Below are positions 37,808-44,320 of a stretch of 55,224 nt of DNA, piece by piece. Source of the DNA: Bacteroidales bacterium (GTDB lineage: Bacteria > Bacteroidota > Bacteroidia > Bacteroidales > BM520); NCBI GenBank assembly GCA_031276035.1, contig JAISNV010000015.1, positions 1 to 55,224 on the forward strand, in the 5' to 3' direction. Below the pieces are notes generated by a model. It ran no database searches. It was not told where the DNA came from and worked only from the letters and a program-made list of their open reading frames with translations. A program made the translations under genes and the position numbers. Position 1 is the first letter of the stretch, and each line of letters begins with the position of its first letter.

Positions 37808-39532
37808 ATGAAAACACAAGTAAAACAACGGGAAAGTGTATCGCATGTGATACAAAGTAAAACAAGAGCCGGCAGGCAGGCTCCGACAGAGCAGATTTTG
37901 CAAAGTTATTCAATTGAAAGTGGAAAGGGGAAAGGGGAAAGTTTGCAACAACAAGAAAACTCTCTTTCACCTTTCACCTCTCACCCTTCACCTGAAAAAT
38001 CCCTTTCACCTAACAAAACTGGTCTGCCAGATAAGCTGAAAACAGGAATAGAAAATCTTTCCGGTTACAGTATGGATGATGTAAAGGTGCATTACAATTC
38101 CCCTAAACCCGCACAACTTCAAGCCTTAGCCTATACACAAGGCACCGATATTCATGTTGCTCCCGGACAGGAGAAACACCTTCCTCACGAAGCCTGGCAT
38201 GTGGTACAACAAATGCAAGGACGGGTACAACCTACAATGCAATTGCAGGGAGTGAATGTTAACGATAATGAAGGGTTGGAGAAGGAAGCGGATGTGATGG
38301 GTGGAAAATATCAGTTATCAAATTCTTTACAAAGCCCAGCTCATTTAATTTTTTTTAATAAATCAACATCTTCTATATTACAAAGAAAATTGGGTTTTGA
38401 ATACGAAATCGGAAGTATTAAAATACAACGTTGGAACCTCTTTACAGGATGGTATAATCCTCCAAAAGGGATAGTAATTAGTAATCGAAATGGATATAGT
38501 ATTACTACGGACGAATATCAAGATCAAGCAGATTTAGAGATTATAATTAATCCCATAAATGAAGAAAATCAAGAAGAAAGAAATAATTTAATTACTAATG
38601 TAATTCCTGATATTACTAATGTTCTTACTTCTATAATTAACACTTCTAATGGAGATTGGGTTAAAGCAAATGATATTCCTGCTTTGAACGGGTGGAAATG
38701 GAATCGATTTTTAGCTGAATATAACTTAGCTGGAACACTTGGACAATTACAAATGACAGGTGGTATTTCAATGAATAGACTTTTTAATTTTATTTCTGGA
38801 CAACTAGGAACTAATTATGTAGCAACTCTCAATAATCATGATTTAGAAGAAAGTATAACTATAGTTGTATTAACTGATTATGTGGAAAATCCAATAGCAA
38901 CAGAATCTTTAGGCCAAATTAATGCAATTAACCATTTTGATGGCCTTGCTCTTCCATTAAAACAACAATTAGCGGCTATTATAGCCCTAATCACTAGAAT
39001 TCCATATGCCTTATATACAAACATGAATGTAGCTCCATATCCTAAAGGAGCTGCGGGCAACTTTCTGGCAAGAACTGATTTTTCTAAATTAATGATGCTT
39101 TTACCGAATGAAGTAAAAGAATTAATAACTCCTGAACGGATAACAACATTGGTATTAGCAACAATTAATCACCTTTTAGCTGATGCAGATGATATTCCAG
39201 ATTTAAATGAAGAATCCCGTGTTATTCCTATAGGATATCTGTTTTCAGGCCAAGATTTGGGTTATGACTTGACTATCCATGATTGGATACATGCAATTAC
39301 TCCTACTAACGTAGGTATTCAAGGACAAGATTTACTAACGAAGAACCATTATCCTGGGACGGCTCAACAAAAAACATGGTTAGAATCTTTAGGAGGATAT
39401 GGAAATAAAGTTGATGAGGAAAATAAACCTATCTTTGAATTTAGAACTCTAGACCCTCATAAGATTATTAAAGTAAACAATCTTGCCATACAAATACAAA
39501 AATTAATTAATTATTTCAATTTTAATCAATAA
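37808..39532 (+). CDS. eCIS effector 2: leader + heptamer cassette + DUF4157 + unknown C-terminal domain
   Basis: 574 residues. The leader (MKTQVKQRESVSHVIQSKTR onward) and the DUF4157 domain (zincin motif HEAWH at 127-131, KEADVMG) are almost the same protein sequence as in effector 1: about 5 differences in 98 DUF4157 residues, although the DNA differs at many third positions. Between them lies a palindromic heptamer cassette. The C-terminal 390 residues are unrelated to effector 1. They begin with RKLGFEYEIGSIKIQRWN and ADLEIIINPI and end with PIFEFRTLDPHKIIKV, a spacing loosely reminiscent of amidoligase/GCS-type ligases. This is only a hint, and I treat the activity as unknown. It probably encodes a toxin module delivered by the eCIS. 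The locus order (tape measure, effector, ATPase) supports this. Confidence 0.78.
   Translation: MKTQVKQRESVSHVIQSKTRAGRQAPTEQILQSYSIESGKGKGESLQQQENSLSPFTSHPSPEKSLSPNKTGLPDKLKTGIENLSGYSMDDVKVHYNSPKPAQLQALAYTQGTDIHVAPGQEKHLPHEAWHVVQQMQGRVQPTMQLQGVNVNDNEGLEKEADVMGGKYQLSNSLQSPAHLIFFNKSTSSILQRKLGFEYEIGSIKIQRWNLFTGWYNPPKGIVISNRNGYSITTDEYQDQADLEIIINPINEENQEERNNLITNVIPDITNVLTSIINTSNGDWVKANDIPALNGWKWNRFLAEYNLAGTLGQLQMTGGISMNRLFNFISGQLGTNYVATLNNHDLEESITIVVLTDYVENPIATESLGQINAINHFDGLALPLKQQLAAIIALITRIPYALYTNMNVAPYPKGAAGNFLARTDFSKLMMLLPNEVKELITPERITTLVLATINHLLADADDIPDLNEESRVIPIGYLFSGQDLGYDLTIHDWIHAITPTNVGIQGQDLLTKNHYPGTAQQKTWLESLGGYGNKVDEENKPIFEFRTLDPHKIIKVNNLAIQIQKLINYFNFNQ
37913..38011 (+). repeat. Palindromic heptamer cassette, copy 2 (in frame in effector 2)
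   Basis: GGGGAAA-type units, the 39-bp core at 37937-37975, and TTTCACC/TCTCACC units. It has one heptamer more than the copy at 25536 in the left arm, which places the core in the frame reading ESLQQQENSLSP. Confidence 0.87.
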
Positions 39533-39738
39533 ATTTCATTGAATCAATCATTTATTTAGATTATGTCTAAGTCGGCTTTATTAAAGTTTAAACTATTGAA
39601 AAACTAAATAAAAATTGACCGCACTTACATCAAATTCGGAGGCTGGCGAGAAGCTTTTCACTGCGGTATTCTTTCTGCCGGATTAAATGAGAATACACGG
39701 AAAATCATTTCTCACTCTCCCAAACGTTCTTTGACATC

Positions 39739-40137
39739 TTACTTTTTCTTCGGCAGACGTACAAAGTCCACAACGCCGAGTCGTCTTAAGAAAGCCCGCG
39801 ACATTCGGAATGTAAGGCGGCTCACTTCAATGGAAGCGCTGCGAATCTTGCTTTCGTCCTGTTCCCGCCGACTTTTGGCGGTAAGCGAAAAGGTTCCGAA
39901 ATCATTGAAACAAACACTGTTGCCGTTGCGCAGTTCTTTAATAGTTTGCTCAATAAGCATATCAGCAACCAAGCGTGCTTCAAATTTCGAAATGGTCGTA
40001 TGCTGTGCGGCCTGCTCCGCAAGTTCGTCCAAAAACACAGTCCGGTTGTTCATTATACGAGGATATAAACCCGTTTTCTTTTTGCCTTCAGGATTCATAT
40101 TATCCTGTAAGTCATCCATACGATAATAAATAGACAT
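39739..40137 (-). CDS. HU-family (histone-like) DNA-binding protein
   Basis: 132 residues. The core matches the Bacteroidota HU-like group: RTVFLDELAEQAAQHTTISKFEARLVADMLIEQTIKELRNGNSVCFNDFGTFSLTAKSRRE. A longer N-terminal extension (MSIYYRMDDLQDNMNPEGKKK) precedes it and a basic RMSRAFLRRLGVVDFVRLPKKK tail follows. Such proteins bend DNA and can act as local regulators. The gene is on the minus strand, between effector 2 and the ATPase gene, and is visibly more GC-rich than its neighbours, which hints at a different origin. Its promoter overlaps a nested palindrome shared with the ATPase gene. Confidence 0.85.
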   Translation of the reverse strand: MSIYYRMDDLQDNMNPEGKKKTGLYPRIMNNRTVFLDELAEQAAQHTTISKFEARLVADMLIEQTIKELRNGNSVCFNDFGTFSLTAKSRREQDESKIRSASIEVSRLTFRMSRAFLRRLGVVDFVRLPKKK

Positions 40138-40215
40138 AATCAATAAAACAGATAAAGAGTTAAACAATAAACAAATGACAATTAACCGTAATAGCCGGTT
40201 ATATTAAACAAAACA

Positions 40216-40246
40216 CAAAGCTACAATAAATTTATATACTGTACAA
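40216..40246 (-). promoter_or_regulatory. Promoter for the HU-like gene
   Basis: On the minus strand TTG (rc of 40244-40246) is followed after 20 nt by TAGCTTTG (rc of 40216-40223), close to the Bacteroidota -33/-7 consensus. The -33 half lies within the inverted repeats at 40235-40307, so a protein bound there would affect transcription. Confidence 0.55.
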
Positions 40247-40307
40247 TATATTTATATTATATCGTACAGTATATTATCAATGTGTTGTACGATATAATAT
40301 AAATATA
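40235..40307. promoter_or_regulatory. Nested inverted repeats between the HU-like and AAA+ genes
   Basis: Two overlapping perfect inverted repeats are visible. TATACTGTAC (40235-40244) pairs with GTACAGTATA (40264-40273). A 22-bp arm at 40247-40268 pairs exactly with 40286-40307 across a 17-bp spacer. Outside them CAAAGCT (40216-40222) and AGCTTTG (40309-40315) also mirror each other. This is by far the strongest dyad structure in the window and lies in a divergent promoter region, so it is a candidate operator (possibly for the HU-like protein) or a cruciform. Confidence 0.7.
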
Positions 40308-40426
40308 CAGCTTTGCTTTTGACTTAATGTAAGTTACCGATCTATTTAAAGAAATATAGAAAGCACTAAAAATATAGAGTAAATAATTCCGTGCTAAACT
40401 TAGAAAGAAGATATAAAATAAACAAC

Positions 40427-41800
40427 ATGCAAGAACACATAACCTATTTTAATACGTTGCTTCATACTGCCTTTGCCTATTACTTAGGCAGCAGTTACGA
40501 AATTACCGAGATAATACCTCCCAAAAGCAACCGGCTGAGTATGCTTTGGGAAGAAGGACAAACAGTTTCTCCGGAAGAGCAAATTGTAATTCTTTTGGCT
40601 CTTATGCCTCATATCAGTCCCGAAACATTAGATTTATTCTTTATACAGCACAAAGAGCTCGACCGTCATTATACGGAATTCGGCGGATGGAAGGGAACAT
40701 CGCACGGCGGATTTCTGCCTACGGGTCAAACAGCGGCATTTTTGCTAACTGTATTAGCAAAAATAAGTGAAAACGGAAAGTTGAAAGGTGAAAGTTTGCA
40801 ACAACAAGAAAACTCTCTTTCGCCTTTCAACTCTCCCCTTCCAATTTTAAACTTATTCGGCAAAGAGCATTGGTTTTATAAAAAAAACATCCTCCGTCTG
40901 GAAGGTCAAGGTGAAGGCGAGCCTTTTCTGAGTGGGAAATTGGTAGTTTCGGATGAGATTCTGGCAAAAGTCCATGGACAAGAATACGAACCCGAATATA
41001 ACTCAAACTTTCCGGCAAAGAAGATTACTACGCTTTTGGAGTGGGATGATTTGGTGCTGCCCTATAATCTGAGGGAAGAATTGGATGATATTATCTGTTG
41101 GATAGAACATCAACAAGAAATTAGAGAGAAATGGGGGCTAAATAAAATTGTCAAACAAGGTTATCGTTGTTTATTATACGGTCAGCCCGGGACAGGTAAA
41201 ACACTTACAGCTACCCTACTCGGCAAACAAAATAATATGGATGTCTATCGCGTGGATTTGTCGATGATTGTTTCCAAATATATAGGCGAAACCGAAAAGA
41301 ACTTAGCCAAAATTTTTGATAAAGCCGAACATCAGAACTGGATACTCTTTTTCGATGAAGCGGATGCATTGTTCGGCCAACGTACCGACACCCAATCTTC
41401 CAACGACCGTCATGCCAATCAGGAGGTGGCTTATTTATTACAGCGTATTGAGGATTTTCCGGGAATTGTGATTCTTGCAACCAATCTGAAAGAAAATATT
41501 GATGAAGCCTTTTTCCGTCGCTTTCAGTCGTCTCTATATTTTCCTATCCCGGACGAACGCTTGAGGTATAAGCTTTGGCGAAATATGCTTCCAAAGGAAT
41601 GGTTGCCAGAAGATTCGGAATCGTTTATCCGCCATGCAGCATCTTATAAATTATCAGGGGGAAGTATGGTAAACGCAATACAAAATTGCGCCATAAAACT
41701 ACATGGGAAGAATTCGCCGGTATTAACCGAAGAAATTCTAAAGCAGGCTTTGTTAAGAGAACAGCAAAAGGAAGGAAAGGTGATAAGTGATGAGAGATGA
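40427..41800 (+). CDS. eCIS AAA+ ATPase (Afp15/Pvc15-like)
   Basis: 457 residues from the ATG at 40427 (MQEHITYFNTLLHTAFAYYL); an in-frame GTG at 40391 is a less likely start. Walker A GQPGTGKT is at about 252-259, Walker B ILFFDEAD ends at about 312, and the second-region motifs ATNLKENIDEAFFRRFQ are intact. The N-terminal domain (EEQIVILLALMPHISPETLDLFF; EFGGWKGTSHGGFLPTGQTAAFLL) is specific to eCIS ATPases, which are thought to load effectors or help assembly. Residues about 115-140 come from a heptamer cassette inserted before LNLFGKEHWFYKKNILRL. The gene ends with repeat-like bases (GTGATGAGAGATGAG) that provide the TGA stop. Confidence 0.93.
   Translation: MQEHITYFNTLLHTAFAYYLGSSYEITEIIPPKSNRLSMLWEEGQTVSPEEQIVILLALMPHISPETLDLFFIQHKELDRHYTEFGGWKGTSHGGFLPTGQTAAFLLTVLAKISENGKLKGESLQQQENSLSPFNSPLPILNLFGKEHWFYKKNILRLEGQGEGEPFLSGKLVVSDEILAKVHGQEYEPEYNSNFPAKKITTLLEWDDLVLPYNLREELDDIICWIEHQQEIREKWGLNKIVKQGYRCLLYGQPGTGKTLTATLLGKQNNMDVYRVDLSMIVSKYIGETEKNLAKIFDKAEHQNWILFFDEADALFGQRTDTQSSNDRHANQEVAYLLQRIEDFPGIVILATNLKENIDEAFFRRFQSSLYFPIPDERLRYKLWRNMLPKEWLPEDSESFIRHAASYKLSGGSMVNAIQNCAIKLHGKNSPVLTEEILKQALLREQQKEGKVISDER
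40766..40843 (+). repeat. Palindromic heptamer cassette, copy 3 (in frame in the AAA+ ATPase)
   Basis: TTGAAA/GGTGAAA units, the 39-bp core at 40790-40828 with a single difference from the copies at 25553 and 37937, and CTTTCAACTCTCCCC on the far side. Its presence in a gene with no other similarity to the effectors shows the element moves or is copied independently of the genes it occupies. Confidence 0.87.
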
Positions 41801-41991
41801 GTTATAAATGTAGAGAATCGGAATTTTATTTCTATTGATTATTATTCTGTTGGTTGTACGTAATATTTTCTGTTTTTACAGTAAATCCGTAATCAATTCG
41901 GATTCGTACTTTTTTCTCTTGTACAAATTTCTCCCGACGGAAGGAATATTTATTACTTCTATATTTAAAAATCAATAAGAAAAAATTGTCC

Positions 41992-42390
41992 CTAAATATT
42001 TTTTGTACTTATATTATTTTGTATTTTAGGTAGAAAAGAGCAATACACATCGTAGTCATCATCAGGAATTTTATTTTTCAGAAATATTCTAAGATTATCC
42101 AAAACATTATATTCATTTTCAGTTATACATATTGAAAGAAAAAAACTTGGAGGGGTTTCGTAATAAAAATATGCTTTCTTATAATTATCGTATTCTATGG
42201 GAAAGTAACAACCGACGAAAGGATCTTCTTTTAATGCACACATATCCAATTGAATTGTTCTTTGTGTTACATTAAATCCGAGTTCATCAATACATCGTTC
42301 AACAATATCTTTTGTTTTTACAAAATCATGTTTCCTCAACAAAGAATCTATCAATCGATAGCGAGCCAAAGCAAATTTGTTTTGAGACAT
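41992..42390 (-). CDS. Stand-alone helix-turn-helix protein related to WYL-regulator N-termini
   Basis: 132 residues. RYRLIDSLLRKHDFVKTKDIVERCIDELGFNVTQRTIQLDMCALKEDPFVGCYFPIEYDNYKKAYFYYETPPSF has the winged HTH arrangement (RTI..D..AL) and the PIxYxxxxxxYYY strand seen at the N-terminus of Bacteroidota WYL-domain regulators. The WYL sensor domain is missing: the protein ends about 45 residues later. It is either a truncated regulator or a small autonomous one. It lies convergent to the eCIS ATPase gene, so an eCIS link is possible but unproven. Confidence 0.7.
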   Translation of the reverse strand: MSQNKFALARYRLIDSLLRKHDFVKTKDIVERCIDELGFNVTQRTIQLDMCALKEDPFVGCYFPIEYDNYKKAYFYYETPPSFFLSICITENEYNVLDNLRIFLKNKIPDDDYDVYCSFLPKIQNNISTKNI

Positions 42391-42672
42391 ATATGAAACA
42401 CATTATTGTATTTTTAATAAATAGTAAATTTTCGCAGCAACAGATTAAAATTTATCATATAAAATTGTATGATTGTGATAAAATATAAAATAATTAGCAA
42501 AGCTATAAAATTTATAGTAATATACAGCCTAAAGTCAAGGGTTATCGTTCTCCTTTACTGTACGGCAAATTTCTGATAAGTGGCTATTTGCTATTCTTGG
42601 GAACAAATAATCTTTATTTTTGTGTTTTCCATCGGAGAAAATTCGCCAAACCAAGTATTGGAAATTCGGAAT

Positions 42673-43368
42673 TTATAGCTCGGAATTCTCATATTTCTCC
42701 CAAATATCGGGGCGTAATTCTTTGGTCTTCTTGATTGATTCTTCCATTCGCCATTTCTCTATTTCGGCATCATTACCGGAAAGAATAATATCCGGTACTT
42801 TCATTCCGTCATAAACAGACGGACGCGTATATATAGGAGGAGAGAGTAATCCGTCTTGAAATGAATCTGTTAACGCACTTGTTTCATCATTTAGTACGTC
42901 GGGTATTAATCTTATGATAGCATCCGCAATGACCATAGAAGCTAATTCTCCTCCGGTAATTACATAATCCCCAATGGATAATTCCATTGTGAAATATTTA
43001 TCCCGTAACCTTTGATCAATCCCTTTATAATGTCCGCATAAGATTATTATATTTCCTTTTAATGAGATATAATTCGCTGTCTTCTGATCAAATAGCTTTC
43101 CATCCGGAGTGGTATAAATTATCTCATCATATTTTCGTTCCGAAATTAACTTTTCTATTAAATCGGCAATTGGTTGAATCATCATGACCATTCCGGCTCC
43201 CGGTCCGTATGCATAATCATCAACTCTTTTGTGCTTATTTATTGTGTAATCGCGGATATTATGAATATGTATTTCCACAAGATTATTTTCCTGCGCCCTT
43301 TTAATTATCGACTGATTGAAAGGTCCGTTAAACATTTCCGGAAATATGGTAAGAATATCTATTCTCAT
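42673..43368 (-). CDS. trmD: tRNA (guanine37-N1)-methyltransferase
   Basis: 231 residues, a SPOUT-class methyltransferase that makes m1G37 next to the anticodon to prevent frameshifting. MRIDILTIFPEMFNGPFNQSIIKRA is the standard start. The trefoil-knot SAM site is GNIIILCGHYKGIDQRL and SIGDYVITGGELASMVIADAI, and the end contains YTRPSVYDGMKVPDIILSGNDAEIEKWR. The length is normal. It is monocistronic, with a TATCTTTG -7 box 20 bp upstream; the 282 bp on its other side hold no gene, only a plus-strand TAnnTTTG-like box at about 42614. Confidence 0.97.
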   Translation of the reverse strand: MRIDILTIFPEMFNGPFNQSIIKRAQENNLVEIHIHNIRDYTINKHKRVDDYAYGPGAGMVMMIQPIADLIEKLISERKYDEIIYTTPDGKLFDQKTANYISLKGNIIILCGHYKGIDQRLRDKYFTMELSIGDYVITGGELASMVIADAIIRLIPDVLNDETSALTDSFQDGLLSPPIYTRPSVYDGMKVPDIILSGNDAEIEKWRMEESIKKTKELRPDIWEKYENSEL

Positions 43369-43387
43369 ATTATGATTTTAATTTGGG

Positions 43388-43395
43388 CAAAGATA
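43388..43395 (-). promoter_or_regulatory. -7 promoter element of trmD
   Basis: The reverse complement is TATCTTTG, an exact TAnnTTTG. Instead of a TTG, a copy of the 14-mer TAGACTTAGAAAGT (43406-43419) lies across the expected -33 region. Confidence 0.55.
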
Positions 43396-43405
43396 AAAAA
43401 ATCCT

Positions 43406-43439
43406 TAGACTTAGAAAGTGGATATTAAACTTAGAAAGT
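43406..43439 (+). repeat. Pair of TARACTTAGAAAGT 14-mers upstream of the transposase gene
   Basis: TAGACTTAGAAAGT (43406-43419) and TAAACTTAGAAAGT (43426-43439) are direct repeats with a 6-bp spacer, 77 bp before the transposase start. Further copies cluster at 46-50.7 kb on both strands. Confidence 0.75.
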
Positions 43440-43516
43440 TTAATGAATCTTTACTAAACGGCACAATTTAATATTCTTTGCAATATATTATAAATGTTTA
43501 ATTAAAATTTATTGTT

Positions 43517-44188
43517 ATGAATAATTCAAATAGTTGGTTTAATCTGCACCAGCCTATGTTAGAAAATCAAATTTATCATATTTTTAATCAAGGTAACAAT
43601 GGGGAAGTAATTTTTAAAAATAAGGAGAATAAAAATTATTTTAAAAGTAAATTATACAAATATATTAGTCCTTTCGCTGATGTTCTTGCTGAATGTTTGA
43701 TGAGTGATCATTATCACTTGTTAATAAGGATAAAACCATATAAAGAAGTTGCGGAACATGTACATAAAGTAAAGGGATTATATCAAGTTATAAAACGCCA
43801 CAAAGCTATCGGTAAGCGAAATGAAATCAGTATTATAATTAGTGAAATGTTACGTAGATGTTTTATGTCATATGCTAAAGCTTTCAATAAAATGTACAAT
43901 AGATTAGGAAGTCTTTTCAGGAAAAATTTCAGAAGAAAATTAATAACATCTGAAAAATATTTGAAGAATATTTGGATATACATTCATAAGAATCCGCAGA
44001 AACATAAATATATAGAAGATTATAGAAAAAGTAAATCAAGTAGTTATTCAAATTACCTACACAGTAATATCAAAAATTTATACATCAAAATGATTTTCAA
44101 TAAAATATTTATTAATATAGATTTATATATAAAAAATCATGAACAATATATACAAAGTAATGATGATGATATTGTTATAATAGAGTGA
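43517..44188 (+). CDS. REP-associated tyrosine transposase-like protein (Y1_Tnp/RAYT, HUH type)
   Basis: 223 residues. NQIYHIFNQGNNGEVIFKNKENKNYF is the usual N-terminal block. The HUH metal-binding motif is H65-Y66-H67 in SDHYHLLIRI. The catalytic-tyrosine helix region is IYIHKNPQKHKYIEDYRKSKSSSYSNYL. These single-strand DNA transposases nick and mobilise short palindromes in other bacteria. The key residues appear intact, so it may be active. Immediately upstream lie two copies of the 14-mer TARACTTAGAAAGT. The protein is very AT-rich and Lys/Asn/Ile-rich compared with neighbours. Confidence 0.85.
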   Translation: MNNSNSWFNLHQPMLENQIYHIFNQGNNGEVIFKNKENKNYFKSKLYKYISPFADVLAECLMSDHYHLLIRIKPYKEVAEHVHKVKGLYQVIKRHKAIGKRNEISIIISEMLRRCFMSYAKAFNKMYNRLGSLFRKNFRRKLITSEKYLKNIWIYIHKNPQKHKYIEDYRKSKSSSYSNYLHSNIKNLYIKMIFNKIFINIDLYIKNHEQYIQSNDDDIVIIE

Positions 44189-44242
44189 CAAATATTTTGT
44201 GTTTGATGTAGTTTAGGAATGTTTATTTATAATAAAAATTAC

Positions 44243-44250
44243 TACTTTTG
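44243..44250 (+). promoter_or_regulatory. -7 promoter element of ftcD
   Basis: TACTTTTG matches TAnnTTTG 70 bp before the ftcD ATG. No good TTG lies at the ideal distance. The leader between is AT-rich with no obvious structure. Confidence 0.4.
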
Positions 44251-44320
44251 CAACTGGTTATTTTAAAAGTAGATAAATCATATTTACTTCTTATATAATT
44301 AATTAAATAAAATAATTATA

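Noticed and set aside
17119..41800. Type VI secretion system or integrated myophage
   Set aside because: No TssJ/L/M membrane complex, TssB/C pair, capsid, terminase or portal genes. DUF4255, DUF5908, CIS_TMP and the AAA+ protein point to eCIS.
42597..42814. Plus-strand gene or antisense RNA over trmD
   Set aside because: A TTG and a TATTTTTG box are present, but the following open frame is only the complement of trmD and has no protein features.
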